Shown one piece after another: positions 14,991 to 22,246 of a stretch of 45,060 nucleotides of DNA. The number at the start of each line of letters is the position of its first letter. Position 1 is the first letter of the stretch. The DNA is from Phycisphaeraceae bacterium (lineage in GTDB: Bacteria > Planctomycetota > Phycisphaerae > Phycisphaerales > UBA1924), in contig JAJTGZ010000020.1 of assembly GCA_021299385.1 (NCBI GenBank), forward strand, positions 1 to 45,060. Reading direction: 5' to 3'. The notes under the pieces are model-generated. The model had not been told where the DNA came from, searched no databases, and saw only the letters and a list, made by a program, of their open reading frames with translations. The position numbers and the translations under genes were made by a program.

Positions 14991-15881
14991 ATGGTCTCTC
15001 CAAAGCAGTTGGCCACGGCCTTGGGCGTCAGCGAGTCGTCGCTGAAGCGCTGGGCCGACGGCGGGCAGATCGACGCGGTGCGCACCGCCGGGGGGCACCG
15101 GCGCATCCCCCTGCACGAGGCCGTGCGCTTCATTCGGCACATGGGCCTGCCCGTCCTCCATGCCCAGGCGCTCGGCCTGGCCGAGCAAAGCCTCGACCTG
15201 CCCGACTGGCGCGACCGCCCCGGCGTCTGCGATGCCTTCCACCTGGCGATCGAGGCAGGCCGGGCCGCTGACGCGCTGCTGATCTTGCAATCGTGCTACC
15301 TCGCTGGCTGGTCGGTCTCGGCGATTGCTGATGGGCCGATCCGCGAGGTCCTCAGCCGGGTCGGGCAACTCTGGCAGCACGCCGAGTGGGGGATCATCGT
15401 CGAGCACCGCGCCACGGACATCTGCCTGCAAGGGCTCAACATGCTCCGCACGTTTTTGCCCCCCAGGCGCGGCGGCGCGCCTGTAGCGCTCGGCGGCGCG
15501 GGTGGTGAAGACCCGTACATCCTCCCCTCCCTCGTCGCCGCCGTCGCCCTGGCCGACTGCGGGTTCAATGAAATCAACCTCGGCCCGCTCACGCCCGGGC
15601 GCGTCCTGGCCAACGCGATCGCCCACTACAGCCCGGCGATCGTCTGGTTCAGCCTCAGCAAGGCACCCAAGGCCGAGGAAGTGCTCGCCGAGCTTGCCCT
15701 CATCCGCGATGCCGCCGTGAAGGCCGGCGCGGAGGTTGTGGCCGGGGGACGTGCGTTTGCCGAGTTGCCCCCGATCCAGATGCCCGGCGTGCACATCGCC
15801 CACTCCATGGCCGAGATCGAAGCCCTCGCCCGCGCACGCTTCCAACACCTCCTCTCGGACCACAACCTGCCCAACGGGTAA
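14991..15881 (+). CDS. MerR-type regulator with cobalamin-binding-like domain (CarH/LitR-like)
   Basis: A 296-residue regulator. Residues 1-50 are a MerR-type winged helix (SPKQLATALGVSESSLKRWADGGQIDAVRTAGGHRRIP). Residues 75-155 resemble the helical cobalamin-capping domain and hold the W-x9-EH motif of CarH/LitR photoreceptors (W128, E138, H139). Residues 165-290 have a Rossmann-like B12-binding shape. At the lower-ligand motif ExHxxG the sequence is EDPYIL (E173, P175), so the cobalt-coordinating histidine is missing. CarH/LitR proteins bind adenosylcobalamin in the dark and release DNA in light, often controlling photolyase genes; here the gene is divergent from one. Its effector may be cobalamin bound differently, or something else. 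The ATG at 14991 directly precedes the DNA-binding domain. Confidence 0.75.
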   Translation: MVSPKQLATALGVSESSLKRWADGGQIDAVRTAGGHRRIPLHEAVRFIRHMGLPVLHAQALGLAEQSLDLPDWRDRPGVCDAFHLAIEAGRAADALLILQSCYLAGWSVSAIADGPIREVLSRVGQLWQHAEWGIIVEHRATDICLQGLNMLRTFLPPRRGGAPVALGGAGGEDPYILPSLVAAVALADCGFNEINLGPLTPGRVLANAIAHYSPAIVWFSLSKAPKAEEVLAELALIRDAAVKAGAEVVAGGRAFAELPPIQMPGVHIAHSMAEIEALARARFQHLLSDHNLPNG

Positions 15882-15901
15882 CACGGATCGCGCCAGCACC
15901 A

Positions 15902-16180
15902 CCCGGTGGCGCGGGCGTCCCCGCCCGCGAGGCTGGGCGTCCCCCGGTGGCGCGGGCGTCCCCGCCCGCGAGGCTGGACCTCTGAATAACCCCCTTGTCC
16001 TAATGCGTCCTTCTCCCCACCCCAGGCCCCAACGGGGCCAAGGGATGTAGCCACGCGGGCGTCCCCCGGTGGCGCGGGCGTCCCCGCCCGCGAGGCTGGA
16101 CCTCCGAATAACCCCCTTGTCCTAATGCGCCCTTCTCCCCACCCCAGGCCCCAACGGGGCCAAGGGATGTAGCCACGGGT
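15902..16180. repeat. tandem duplication of a 122-base intergenic unit
   Basis: CCCGGTGGCGCGGGCGTCCC...GCGAGGCTGG appears three times (from about 15903, 15943 and 16065). The segment GAATAACCCCCTTGTCC through CCCCAACGGGGCCAAGGGATGTAGCCAC appears at 15984 and again at 16106, exactly 122 bases later. The copies differ by only a few bases, so the duplication is recent. No protein gene is supported between 15882 and 16640. Confidence 0.65.
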
Positions 16181-16421
16181 GAAGCGCAGCCGCGCCCTCG
16201 CGGGCGGAGCGCAACCCGTGGAAGGGAGTTCACTTTCTCTCTCCTGCCACGGCGGGGTAGAGCAGATGTATCTGCCTCTGCACTCTTATGCGCTCTTGTC
16301 GATTCCTCCGCCCCTGCCGGGGCGGGTCGAAGATGGATCGACCTCTCCACGGGTTCCGCGTCGGCCGGCTGCGCCCCGCCGTCGCTCCACCCGTGGCTAC
16401 ACCCCGACGCCCCGCCGGGGC
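16146..16421. repeat. nested inverted-repeat element, copy A (diverged)
   Basis: Outer arms GTAGCCACGGGTG (16169-16181) and CACCCGTGGCTAC (16388-16400) are perfect reverse complements. Inside are CAACCCGTGG and CCACGGGTT arms and a CCGCCCCTGCCGGGGCGG hairpin; outside are CCCCAACGGGG and CGCCCCGCCGGGGCG hairpins. The same order of parts occurs at 28468-28684 and 37337-37590. Confidence 0.6.
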
Positions 16422-16454
16422 GTTCTGAGCCGATCACAACCCGGCACTACTCCT

Positions 16455-16582
16455 CTCTTCCCTTCCCTTCCCTTCGCATCCCTTCGCTTATCTTCTCTTC
16501 ACTTCACTTCACTTCACTTCACTTCACTTTACTTTACTTTACTCGACTTCAGTTGACTTTACTTTTCTTCCCTGCTCTTCTC
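16455..16582. repeat. pyrimidine-strand microsatellite (ACTTC)n
   Basis: Five-base repeats CTTCC, then ACTTC (about six perfect units from 16501) and ACTTT (three units), form a strongly strand-biased tract. It lies between the nested inverted repeat and the rnpB terminator. Replication slippage would make its length variable. No coding potential is seen. Confidence 0.65.
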
Positions 16583-16640
16583 TGTGGCTCTGTGGTAAAA
16601 CCGTCTTTTTTCTCGGGTATCCAGCCTACCCACGCTCAAA

Positions 16641-16672
16641 ACGCCACCGACCGCGCTTGCGCGCGGTCGGCG
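16641..16672 (-). terminator. rnpB terminator
   Basis: A perfect 10-base-pair stem, CCGACCGCGC (16647-16656) with GCGCGGTCGG (16661-16670) around a 4-base loop, is followed on the minus strand by TGGCGTTTT. It lies within 10 bases of the RNase P RNA 3' end. Confidence 0.65.
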
Positions 16673-16678
16673 TGGGTC

Positions 16679-17109
16679 GGTGCGGGCGATAAGCCGAGTT
16701 CTGTCGGCCCCGGCGGTTTCCGCGTCCCGTTGCCGGGTTGGCGGACCTGCCGGCGCGTGCGACCATTTCTCTGCGCCCGCGCTTGCGCGTGGGCTGGAGC
16801 GGTCTACCCGCCCCCGGCCGCCCGGACCGGGCGTCGCGCCGGCGAACCGGCGCGGGGGGCTGTGCGACCTTGCACGCGGTGGGGTTTGCCGTGCCCCGAC
16901 GCTCACGCGCCGGGCGGTGGGCTTTTACCCCGCCGTTTCACCCTTGCCTGATCCCGAGGAACACCCGGGCCATCGGCGGTCTGTTTTCTGTGGCACTTTC
17001 CCGCGCCCCCAACCCAGGGGCGGGTGGGTGTTACCCACCACCGTGTCCTGCCGTGCTCGGACTTTCCTCCGAACGGGCAACGCCCGCCGGCGGCCGCATG
17101 CCCGCACGA
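16679..17109 (-). ncRNA. rnpB: RNase P RNA, bacterial type A
   Basis: The catalytic RNA of RNase P, which trims the 5' leader of tRNA precursors. Read on the minus strand: the 5' conserved GGAGGAAAGTCCGAGC (near 17075-17060), the core GGCAAGGGTGAAACGGCGGGG (near 16950), and the 3' ACAGAACTCGGCTTATC (near 16705-16689). The ends pair as helix P1, GTGCGGGC at 17107-17100 with GCCCGCAC at 16687-16680, which fixes the borders within a few bases. The length of about 430 is slightly above the usual 350-400. Several GC-rich hairpins in the middle account for this. A terminator follows directly. Confidence 0.93.
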
Positions 17110-17175
17110 GGGATGGTAGGAGGGGGGTGAACCAAACGCAGCGGAGCAGCCCGGCAGTTGCGCCCTACCTTATAT

Positions 17176-17505
17176 ATGCAGATGCCCAAGCAGCCCTCGA
17201 CACGTTTGCGGGTCCTCGTTGTCATCGCGATGGTTGTATGGATCGCATTCTGTATCAGGCTGTATCTGCTGGACTGGCCCGGGCGTTACATCAAGCAAAT
17301 CCCCCCGCCACGCTCGCCACTGGTGTTTATGGCCGGCGCGACCGTGGCGTCTGTGATCATCGTTTTTATTCTGAGGCACTGGTTCAAGCACAACCGCACC
17401 TACACGCCCATGCAGACCAGGCGGATTGTTGAGATCAGCCTTGTTGCAGTCGTGATCATGATTATCATCACTGGCGTGCGGAGCTATATGGTCTTGTGGA
17501 AATGA
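17176..17505 (+). CDS. small membrane protein, unknown
   Basis: A 109-residue protein with three predicted membrane helices: VLVVIAMVVWIAFCIRLYLL, LVFMAGATVASVIIVFIL and IVEISLVAVVIMIIITGV, separated by short charged loops (HWFKHNRTYTPMQTRR). I do not recognise a family. ATG codons at 17176 and 17182 are both possible. The gene is divergent from rnpB, with about 65 bases between. The hydrophobic pattern and positive-inside charge bias support a real protein. Confidence 0.55.
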   Translation: MQMPKQPSTRLRVLVVIAMVVWIAFCIRLYLLDWPGRYIKQIPPPRSPLVFMAGATVASVIIVFILRHWFKHNRTYTPMQTRRIVEISLVAVVIMIIITGVRSYMVLWK

Positions 17506-17581
17506 AACCTCCGACGGGCCGTGCGAAGGGAGTCTTCCCGCCGCGGCGTGGGGGTCGCCAGGCCGAGCGTGCGGACAGAAC

Positions 17582-17701
17582 ATGCAAGCGCCTAATCCTT
17601 ACAACTCGGTCGAGTATCTCGCCAATTATACGATCGAGTAGATCAGGGCCGCCGAGTTCTGGGCCAACCTTGCTCGCAAGCGGGAGCGAGGTCAGACGTA
17701 G
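17582..17701 (+). pseudogene. small open frame interrupted by one TAG
   Basis: From ATG 17582 the frame reads MQAPNPYNSVEYLANYTIE, TAG (17639-17641), then IRAAEFWANLARKRERGQT and a second TAG. The two halves join naturally around the stop, as if a CAG (Gln) codon had become TAG, giving a 39-residue helical, charged protein. It could be a decayed gene or chance. No family is recognised, and no good ribosome site precedes it. Confidence 0.3.
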
Positions 17702-17740
17702 AGTTGCCGCTGGCGTGTGGTGCAGGTGCTTGAGTGGGCT

Positions 17741-18190
17741 ATGAGCAAACGCAAGGCCGGACTATCCGGGCCGCTTATCCCGGAGTGGATCCGCCTGCCG
17801 CTCGATGGGATGCGCCTTGCTTTGGTTGTGCCGGGCACGTTCTTTTTGGTCTTTCAGTTCATCCCCCTGCTCTTGCCGAGGATGCCCGCCGGCCCTTTTC
17901 ACTTCGCTACGCCACTGAGTTGGCTGGTGATGCTGGCGGTCCCGGTGGTTGCGGGCGTGCTTGTGTATCTCGCCTGCCGGCGTGTAGTTCGGCTGCGCTT
18001 GCGCGTGGCCGTTGCCGCTAGGTTCCTGGCGTGTACGTACTGCGGGCACTCGCTGATAAAGATCGCGCCCCTGCTCGTCTGCCCCGAGTGTGGCAAGCCG
18101 GCGTCGCGCACGCACAACCGTGTGCAGTGGCTCAACGCCGCGAGGTGGTTCTGGGGACGACCGCGCAAGGGTGCTCGCGCCGTGCATTGA
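17741..18190 (+). CDS. membrane protein with C-terminal zinc ribbon, unknown
   Basis: A 149-residue protein with two hydrophobic segments (LALVVPGTFFLVFQFIPLLL and WLVMLAVPVVAGVLVYLAC), then a cytoplasmic zinc-ribbon-like motif CTYCGH...CPECGK (C98, C101, C114, C117). Arginine-rich stretches flank the ribbon. Such membrane-plus-ribbon proteins of unknown role are common in planctomycetes; I cannot name a specific family. The ATG at 17741 is chosen; an in-frame GTG lies 24 bases upstream. It shares direction with the small membrane protein 236 bases upstream. Confidence 0.6.
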   Translation: MSKRKAGLSGPLIPEWIRLPLDGMRLALVVPGTFFLVFQFIPLLLPRMPAGPFHFATPLSWLVMLAVPVVAGVLVYLACRRVVRLRLRVAVAARFLACTYCGHSLIKIAPLLVCPECGKPASRTHNRVQWLNAARWFWGRPRKGARAVH

Positions 18191-18427
18191 GCAAGCCGCC
18201 GAATGGCCCATCCCCACGGCGGGTGTTTGCCGGGGCTGTGGCGGGCGCGATCGGCACAGGACCCATAGGTAGCGCGCGCCCCTCGGCGTGGCTTGTGGGC
18301 CATCGTGGTGCATCTCCATATGTTTGCGCGGAATCTGTGCGCAATGTGTTGGCGTTGCCTTGACGGCGGAGGCTCGGTGCGCAAATGCGCGGGGATTGGT
18401 TGTGTTTGTGTGTGCCTGCGAACCCCA

Positions 18428-18467
18428 CCCCTGCCCCTCCCCGCCAGAACGTTCTGGGGGAGGGGTT
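18428..18467 (-). terminator. J-protein terminator; copy 2 of the AACGTT palindrome family
   Basis: CCCCTCCCCG-CCAGAACGTTCTGG-GGGAGGGG, core palindrome 18444-18457, abuts the stop codon of the J-domain gene on the minus strand. It has the same core and arms as the element after truD. Confidence 0.55.
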
Positions 18468-18856
18468 TAGATCCTTCCCTTCGCCCTCGGCACGAAGAAA
18501 ACCTCCCAGATCCTCTCGACCTCTTCCTCCTCCTCCTCGCGCTCGATGTCGCGCACTGCCCCGGCGTGCCCTGCGACGTTCACCCAGGCGTACGTCGGCG
18601 AGAGCACCACCCCCGGCTCGGGCGCGTCGCCCGCGGTGAGGTGCGCGTCGTACTCGGCGCGCTTGGCCGGGTCGATCAGGATTTCGTAGGCGCGTTGCAC
18701 CGTGCCGAAGCGCTCGGCTGCGTCGGGGGCGCTGTTGACGTCCGGGTGCAGTGTGCGGACCAGCGCGCGGTGTGCGGCACGCACCTGCCTGGGCGTTGCG
18801 GCCATCGTCAGGCCGAGCAGGTCGTAGAGCGTGCCGGGCTTGGGGGTGGTGCTCAT
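18467..18856 (-). CDS. short J-domain (DnaJ-type) protein
   Basis: A 129-residue protein. Residues 9-70 form a J domain: LYDLLGLTMAATPRQVRAAHRALVRTLHPDVN, with the HPD tripeptide at 37-39 that stimulates the ATPase of a DnaK-type Hsp70, then FGTVQRAYEILIDPAKRAEYD. There is no Gly/Phe region, zinc centre or client-binding domain. The tail is acidic (EREEEEEEVERIWEVFF). The likely role is a specialised Hsp70 co-chaperone. The ATG at 18856 directly precedes the J domain. It follows the DUF695/RraB gene by 22 bases, suggesting an operon. Confidence 0.8.
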   Translation of the reverse strand: MSTTPKPGTLYDLLGLTMAATPRQVRAAHRALVRTLHPDVNSAPDAAERFGTVQRAYEILIDPAKRAEYDAHLTAGDAPEPGVVLSPTYAWVNVAGHAGAVRDIEREEEEEEVERIWEVFFVPRAKGRI

Positions 18857-18878
18857 GCGTGGTCCAGTGCCGGGGTGG

Positions 18879-19616
18879 TCAGCCAGCGGGCGGGCATTCC
18901 CACCCGGCGTATTCGCCGTCGAGTTCTTGGGCGAGTTGGTCGAGCAACTCGCCGGAGGTGAGCAGGGCCGAGGCCTCGGGCGCTTCGACGCGTTGGAAGG
19001 CGAGGCGGAAGGGGAGGTCTTCGCTGGCGTCGCTGGTCTCTGAGACGATCGTGTACCCCATCTGGGCAAGTTTTTGTTTGGCGGCGTCGGCGGCGTTGCG
19101 GCCGGGGAGATTGATCTCGTGGGCGATCCCACGCGGGATGCTCAGGTCATCGCCGCCCTCGGCCAGCAGCATCAGCGCCCGCAGGCCCAGCGCGCGGCGC
19201 ATGTCCCCCTCGGCGGGGAAGAGCTCGTGGTACATGCTCCACGTCGGGTCCTGACGGATGATGAAGTCGCCCTCAAGTGGCGAGAGGCCCACGCCCAAGA
19301 GCATCTCGGCGGCCTGGGCTTTGGACGCCGGGAGGTAGAAGACCGCGTCGTAAGTGCCCTCTGAGCGCATGGTCGCGGCGAAGACGGCATCACACCCGCT
19401 GGCGAGCACGCCGTGGATTTCTTCGATGACCGCGTCGATGGCGTCGACTTCCTGTTGCTCACCCATGCCATGCTCGCCGGGGGAACGCAGGGGGACGGAG
19501 GCGACGACGAGCGTGCCGCGTCCGGCGTCGGCCCCGCTGTTGGCCAGGTCAACATCGATGATGACCGAGGCGGGTCCCTCGCCCAGGTCGGTGATGAAGG
19601 GGATCCAGTTGGCCAT
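18879..19616 (-). CDS. DUF695-type protein with RraB-like C-terminal domain
   Basis: A 245-residue cytoplasmic protein. The N-terminal half (WIPFITDLGEGPASVIIDVDLA, EEIHGVLASGCDAVFAATMRSEGTYDAVFYL) fits the DUF695 pattern. The C-terminal 100 residues resemble RraB, the protein inhibitor of RNase E: MGYTIVSETSDASEDLPFRL, then LLDQLAQELDGEYAGWECP, close to the family's closing GGEYDGWG. RraB-type proteins modulate RNA decay; whether this one does is unknown. The start at 19616 has no clear Shine-Dalgarno sequence. It lies upstream of the J-domain gene in the same direction. Confidence 0.65.
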   Translation of the reverse strand: MANWIPFITDLGEGPASVIIDVDLANSGADAGRGTLVVASVPLRSPGEHGMGEQQEVDAIDAVIEEIHGVLASGCDAVFAATMRSEGTYDAVFYLPASKAQAAEMLLGVGLSPLEGDFIIRQDPTWSMYHELFPAEGDMRRALGLRALMLLAEGGDDLSIPRGIAHEINLPGRNAADAAKQKLAQMGYTIVSETSDASEDLPFRLAFQRVEAPEASALLTSGELLDQLAQELDGEYAGWECPPAG

Positions 19617-19649
19617 GTTGGGTTGATGGTAGACTGTGGTGGAAAAGCT

Positions 19650-19785
19650 AACGAGGCGGGCTGGGAAGCCCGCCCCACCAGGTCAATCCAAAGGAGGCGG
19701 GCTGGGAAGCCTGCCCCACCAGGTCAATCCAAGGCAGGCGGGCTGGGAAGCCTGCTGCACTCTGGGGCCTGCTGCACTCTGGGGT
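19650..19785. repeat. three tandem copies of a 40-43-base hairpin unit
   Basis: GGCGGGCTGGGAAGCC followed by TGCCCCACCAGGTCAATCCA occurs at about 19653, 19695 and 19737; the third copy breaks into TGCTGCACTCTGGGG, itself repeated twice. Each unit can fold as GGCGGGCT...AGCCTGCC. It lies in the 178-base gap downstream of the diguanylate cyclase gene and may act as its 3' end. It resembles the hairpin at 2492-2510. Confidence 0.6.
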
Positions 19786-19794
19786 TAGAAGGGT

Positions 19795-20685
19795 TCAGGC
19801 CGCGACGGCTTGCTGGACGATCCCGTTACGGCCGCCATGCTTGGCGGCGTATTGCAGTTCGTCGGCACGCGCGAGCATTGCCTCGGCGCTCGGCGGGGGT
19901 GTGGGGAACGTCGCCACGCCGATGGAGAAGGTTACCGGCCAGTCGTGCGCCTGCATGGCGATGGCCAGGACGTTGCGGATTTTCCCGGCCGCCTTTAATG
20001 CCGCCTCCGCACCCGCCTCGGGCAGCAGAACCGCAAACTCATCGCCGCCGATCCGCGCAACCAGGTCATTTCGGCGGACGGTTGTTTCGAGCGTGTGGGC
20101 GATGGCACGCAGGAGTTTGTCCCCGCTGGCGTGCCCGAAGCGGTCGTTGATGAGCTTGAAGTGGTCGCAGTCGAGATAGACCAGGCTCAGCGAGGCCCGC
20201 GTCCGGTCACTGCGGCTGATCTCCAGTGTGATCGCGTCGAGTAGCGCACGCCGGTTGGCCACGCCTGTCAGGTCGTCGGTCGTTGCCAGGGCACGCTGCT
20301 GGTCATAGAGCTCGCGTAATGCCGCGACGAGCCAGACGACGAGCATGAAGAATGCGACCCTGCTGACGCACGACCAGACTTGGATTGCCGCGGGGGTTCC
20401 GGGCGGGAGCAGGGGCGAAAAATCCCAGTACCAGGCAGCCCCCGCCGTGGCTGCCAGCGCAACGCCCACCGGGCGCGAGACAAACCAGGCGACCATCGCC
20501 AGGGGGATCAACTGGAAGACCGCCAGGGATGTCGAAGGCCCCGACGCGCGGTCGATCGTCGCAATCAAGACGGCGATGCAGAGGCCCAGCGCCGCGTGCG
20601 TCCATGCCGGCCAACTCCCCAGGCGCATGAACACCAGGGCAACGGGGTCGCGCGTCGGGCGTCGGGGAAAGGATGCAGGGCGCAT
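19795..20685 (-). CDS. membrane-bound diguanylate cyclase (GGDEF)
   Basis: A 296-residue inner-membrane enzyme that makes cyclic di-GMP from two GTP. Residues 28-125 hold three to four hydrophobic helices (HAALGLCIAVLIATI, LAVFQLIPLAMVAWFV, VGVALAATAGAAWYW, VAFFMLVVWLVAAL) forming a small sensor region. A GGDEF domain follows: TTDDLTGVANRRALLDAI, YLDCDHFKLINDRFGHASGD, and the active GGDEF signature at 213-217. RRND at 204-207 is the RxxD inhibitory site with the correct five-residue spacing, so product inhibition is expected. No EAL domain is present. A palindrome about 60 bases upstream may be an operator. The start at 20685 lacks a clear ribosome site; an alternative ATG is at 20628. Confidence 0.88.
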   Translation of the reverse strand: MRPASFPRRPTRDPVALVFMRLGSWPAWTHAALGLCIAVLIATIDRASGPSTSLAVFQLIPLAMVAWFVSRPVGVALAATAGAAWYWDFSPLLPPGTPAAIQVWSCVSRVAFFMLVVWLVAALRELYDQQRALATTDDLTGVANRRALLDAITLEISRSDRTRASLSLVYLDCDHFKLINDRFGHASGDKLLRAIAHTLETTVRRNDLVARIGGDEFAVLLPEAGAEAALKAAGKIRNVLAIAMQAHDWPVTFSIGVATFPTPPPSAEAMLARADELQYAAKHGGRNGIVQQAVAA

Positions 20686-20744
20686 AGAGAGGCTATCGGC
20701 CCATCAACAAGCAACGAAAAGCACTCCTCACCCTTCGGCAGGCA

Positions 20745-20763
20745 AATCCCCTATCCGGGGATT
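20745..20763. promoter_or_regulatory. palindromic operator candidate upstream of the GGDEF gene
   Basis: AATCCCC (20745-20751) and GGGGATT (20757-20763) are perfect inverted arms around TATCC, 60 bases upstream of the cyclase start. The size and symmetry fit a dimeric helix-turn-helix regulator site. A short terminator-like hairpin is the alternative. The surrounding 300 bases (20690-20990) hold no supported gene. Confidence 0.35.
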
Positions 20764-20933
20764 CCGACACCCTTATGAAGCCACAGAACCAGCCTTGAAA
20801 GGGAGATGTTCGTGTTTGTCTTTGCGCTGTTGCGTCATAGGGATCACCCCTGCCTGCGCCATCGGGGCGGAGGGTTGGGCAGAGGTTGGATCGACAATCC
20901 GAGGAGCGTGCAGGTGTGTTTGGGGATAGCAAA

Positions 20934-20963
20934 GACCCCCGCGTGCGGGCGCACGCGGGGGTC
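20934..20963 (-). terminator. strong hairpin terminator of the sorting-tail gene
   Basis: A perfect 13-base-pair stem (GACCCCCGCGTGC / GCACGCGGGGGTC, loop GGGC) begins about 30 bases after the stop of the 20993-21763 gene. On the minus strand it is followed by TTTGCT. Confidence 0.7.
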
Positions 20964-20992
20964 TGGTTGATGCAGTGTTGGGGGCGAATGAA

Positions 20993-21763
20993 TTACGCGC
21001 GGCGGCGGCGGGAGGCCAACAGGCCGCCCAGGCCAAGCAGTGCGGCGGCGCCTGGGGTGGGGACGGTGTAGAGCCGGAGGGAGATGGCGCTGTTTGCACC
21101 AATTGTGCGCACATCGGTCGGGAGGAAGTTGCCGTTTGTCTGGCCTGAGGCGTTGCGGAAAAACCCGAAGTTCGGGCTGGTGCCGTTGAGGTTCGTACCG
21201 ACGGCCAGGGGGACGGTTGTGCGCACGGCGGTGGTCAGCGTGTCGGTGTTGACGAAGCCCGCGCCCGTGTTGATCTGCCAGTTGAGTGTGATGCCAACGG
21301 GTGAGCTAGCCGGGAGGGCGACGGGTGTCGTAAAGGCGAAGAAAGGCACACCGGCGGTGCTGCTCTGGAGTGGATAGAGGGCGTTTGCGTTCAAGGTCGA
21401 AGCAGATGTGAATGAGAACGATTCGGCGTAGAGCAGGTTGGAAAAGACCGGCGAAGCGCTTGGGGAGAATCCGCCCCAGACATAGACATTCAGGCGCAGC
21501 AGGCCGGTCTGGGCCGCACCGCTGAGGAGGATGGTGTCAAAGCCTGTCAGGGTCAGGGGGGCTGAGGAGTCCAGGCTCAGGGCCTGGCCGACGAAGGAAC
21601 GCCCTGGGGAACCCGGGAATAAGAAGGTGTTTGTCACGCCGGTCATGGAGTCCCAGGCGATGGTGTCGGCCTGAGCCGATTTCCCTGTTGGACCGGCCAG
21701 GGCCAAGCCCGCGACCGCGAGCATCAGGGGATAACGCACAACATCATTTGTCAAGCGAGTCAT
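20993..21763 (-). CDS. exported protein with PEP-CTERM-like sorting tail, unknown
   Basis: A 256-residue exported protein. The ATG at 21763 follows GAGGAGAAGAACAG, a good ribosome site. The signal peptide ends near KSAQA. The body is a beta-rich, Ser/Thr-rich domain (TIAWDSMTGVTNTFLFPGSPG, APLTLTGFDTILLSGAAQTG) similar in style to PEP-CTERM surface proteins of unknown role. The end is VPTPGAAALLGLGGLLASRRRR: a PTPG motif, a hydrophobic stretch and an arginine cluster, nearly identical to the tail of the first gene of the window. A sorting peptidase of the exosortase type is implied but not encoded here. The 480-base gap upstream (21764-22246) shows no gene I can support. Confidence 0.75.
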   Translation of the reverse strand: MTRLTNDVVRYPLMLAVAGLALAGPTGKSAQADTIAWDSMTGVTNTFLFPGSPGRSFVGQALSLDSSAPLTLTGFDTILLSGAAQTGLLRLNVYVWGGFSPSASPVFSNLLYAESFSFTSASTLNANALYPLQSSTAGVPFFAFTTPVALPASSPVGITLNWQINTGAGFVNTDTLTTAVRTTVPLAVGTNLNGTSPNFGFFRNASGQTNGNFLPTDVRTIGANSAISLRLYTVPTPGAAALLGLGGLLASRRRRA

Positions 21764-22246
21764 CTGTTCTTCTCCTCTATAAAATTGTTTTCACACGCGT
21801 TGCGTTCCATTGGGCAAACAAACCCATGGAGACGGCGTGTTGCTCTCTGTCCACAGACTGCCCAGACAAGGCCCTACTGAAGAAGTAGAGAATGGCATCT
21901 CGGCATTCTGATTTGATCAGTATGCCACGCGTTTTGGTCTGTGGCAAGGTAGAACCCGGCGTTTTCTAAAACAAAGGAGCTCTGGGGTGGCCTATTGGAC
22001 GTGCGTTTGTATTCAGTTCACCCAGTCGCCCGGCTTTTCGGTATCAAGTTCGCCAACGTGCCCCAGGGTCTGCCTAGTTATCGGGCTGCTTGCTTGCTGT
22101 ATGCCGGTGGGCCTCGGCGAGATCAGGAAAAATTATTAGACGTGAGCATAGACCAGAGGGATGGGGTTCCAATGGTCAGTGTGGGGGTTGGGAGGTGCGG
22201 GTTGGGAGGTGGGGGGTGTATGTTTGGCGTGGCTGGTTTGGGGTAT

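Noticed and set aside
15902-16180. CRISPR-like array
   Set aside because: Repeats are few, of unequal spacing, and the units themselves are duplicated rather than separated by unique spacers; no cas gene is near.
16179-16951. Open frames across the repeats and rnpB
   Set aside because: They translate repeat sequence and a structured RNA on the opposite strand; no protein support.
17496-17744. 82-codon open frame between the two small membrane proteins
   Set aside because: Arg/Ser-rich with no ribosome site; the overlapping interrupted frame at 17582 is the more protein-like reading.
19650-19785. CRISPR-like array downstream of the cyclase
   Set aside because: Three contiguous units without unique spacers; a tandem hairpin repeat explains it.
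20686-20992. Cyclic di-GMP riboswitch upstream of the GGDEF gene
   Set aside because: I looked for the conserved GEMM core and did not find it; only the palindrome and a terminator are visible.
21764-22246. Possible gene in the 480-base gap (frame from 21995)
   Set aside because: The open frame overlaps the 3' end of the zinc peptidase gene, has no ribosome site or family motif, and ends in Gly-rich low complexity.
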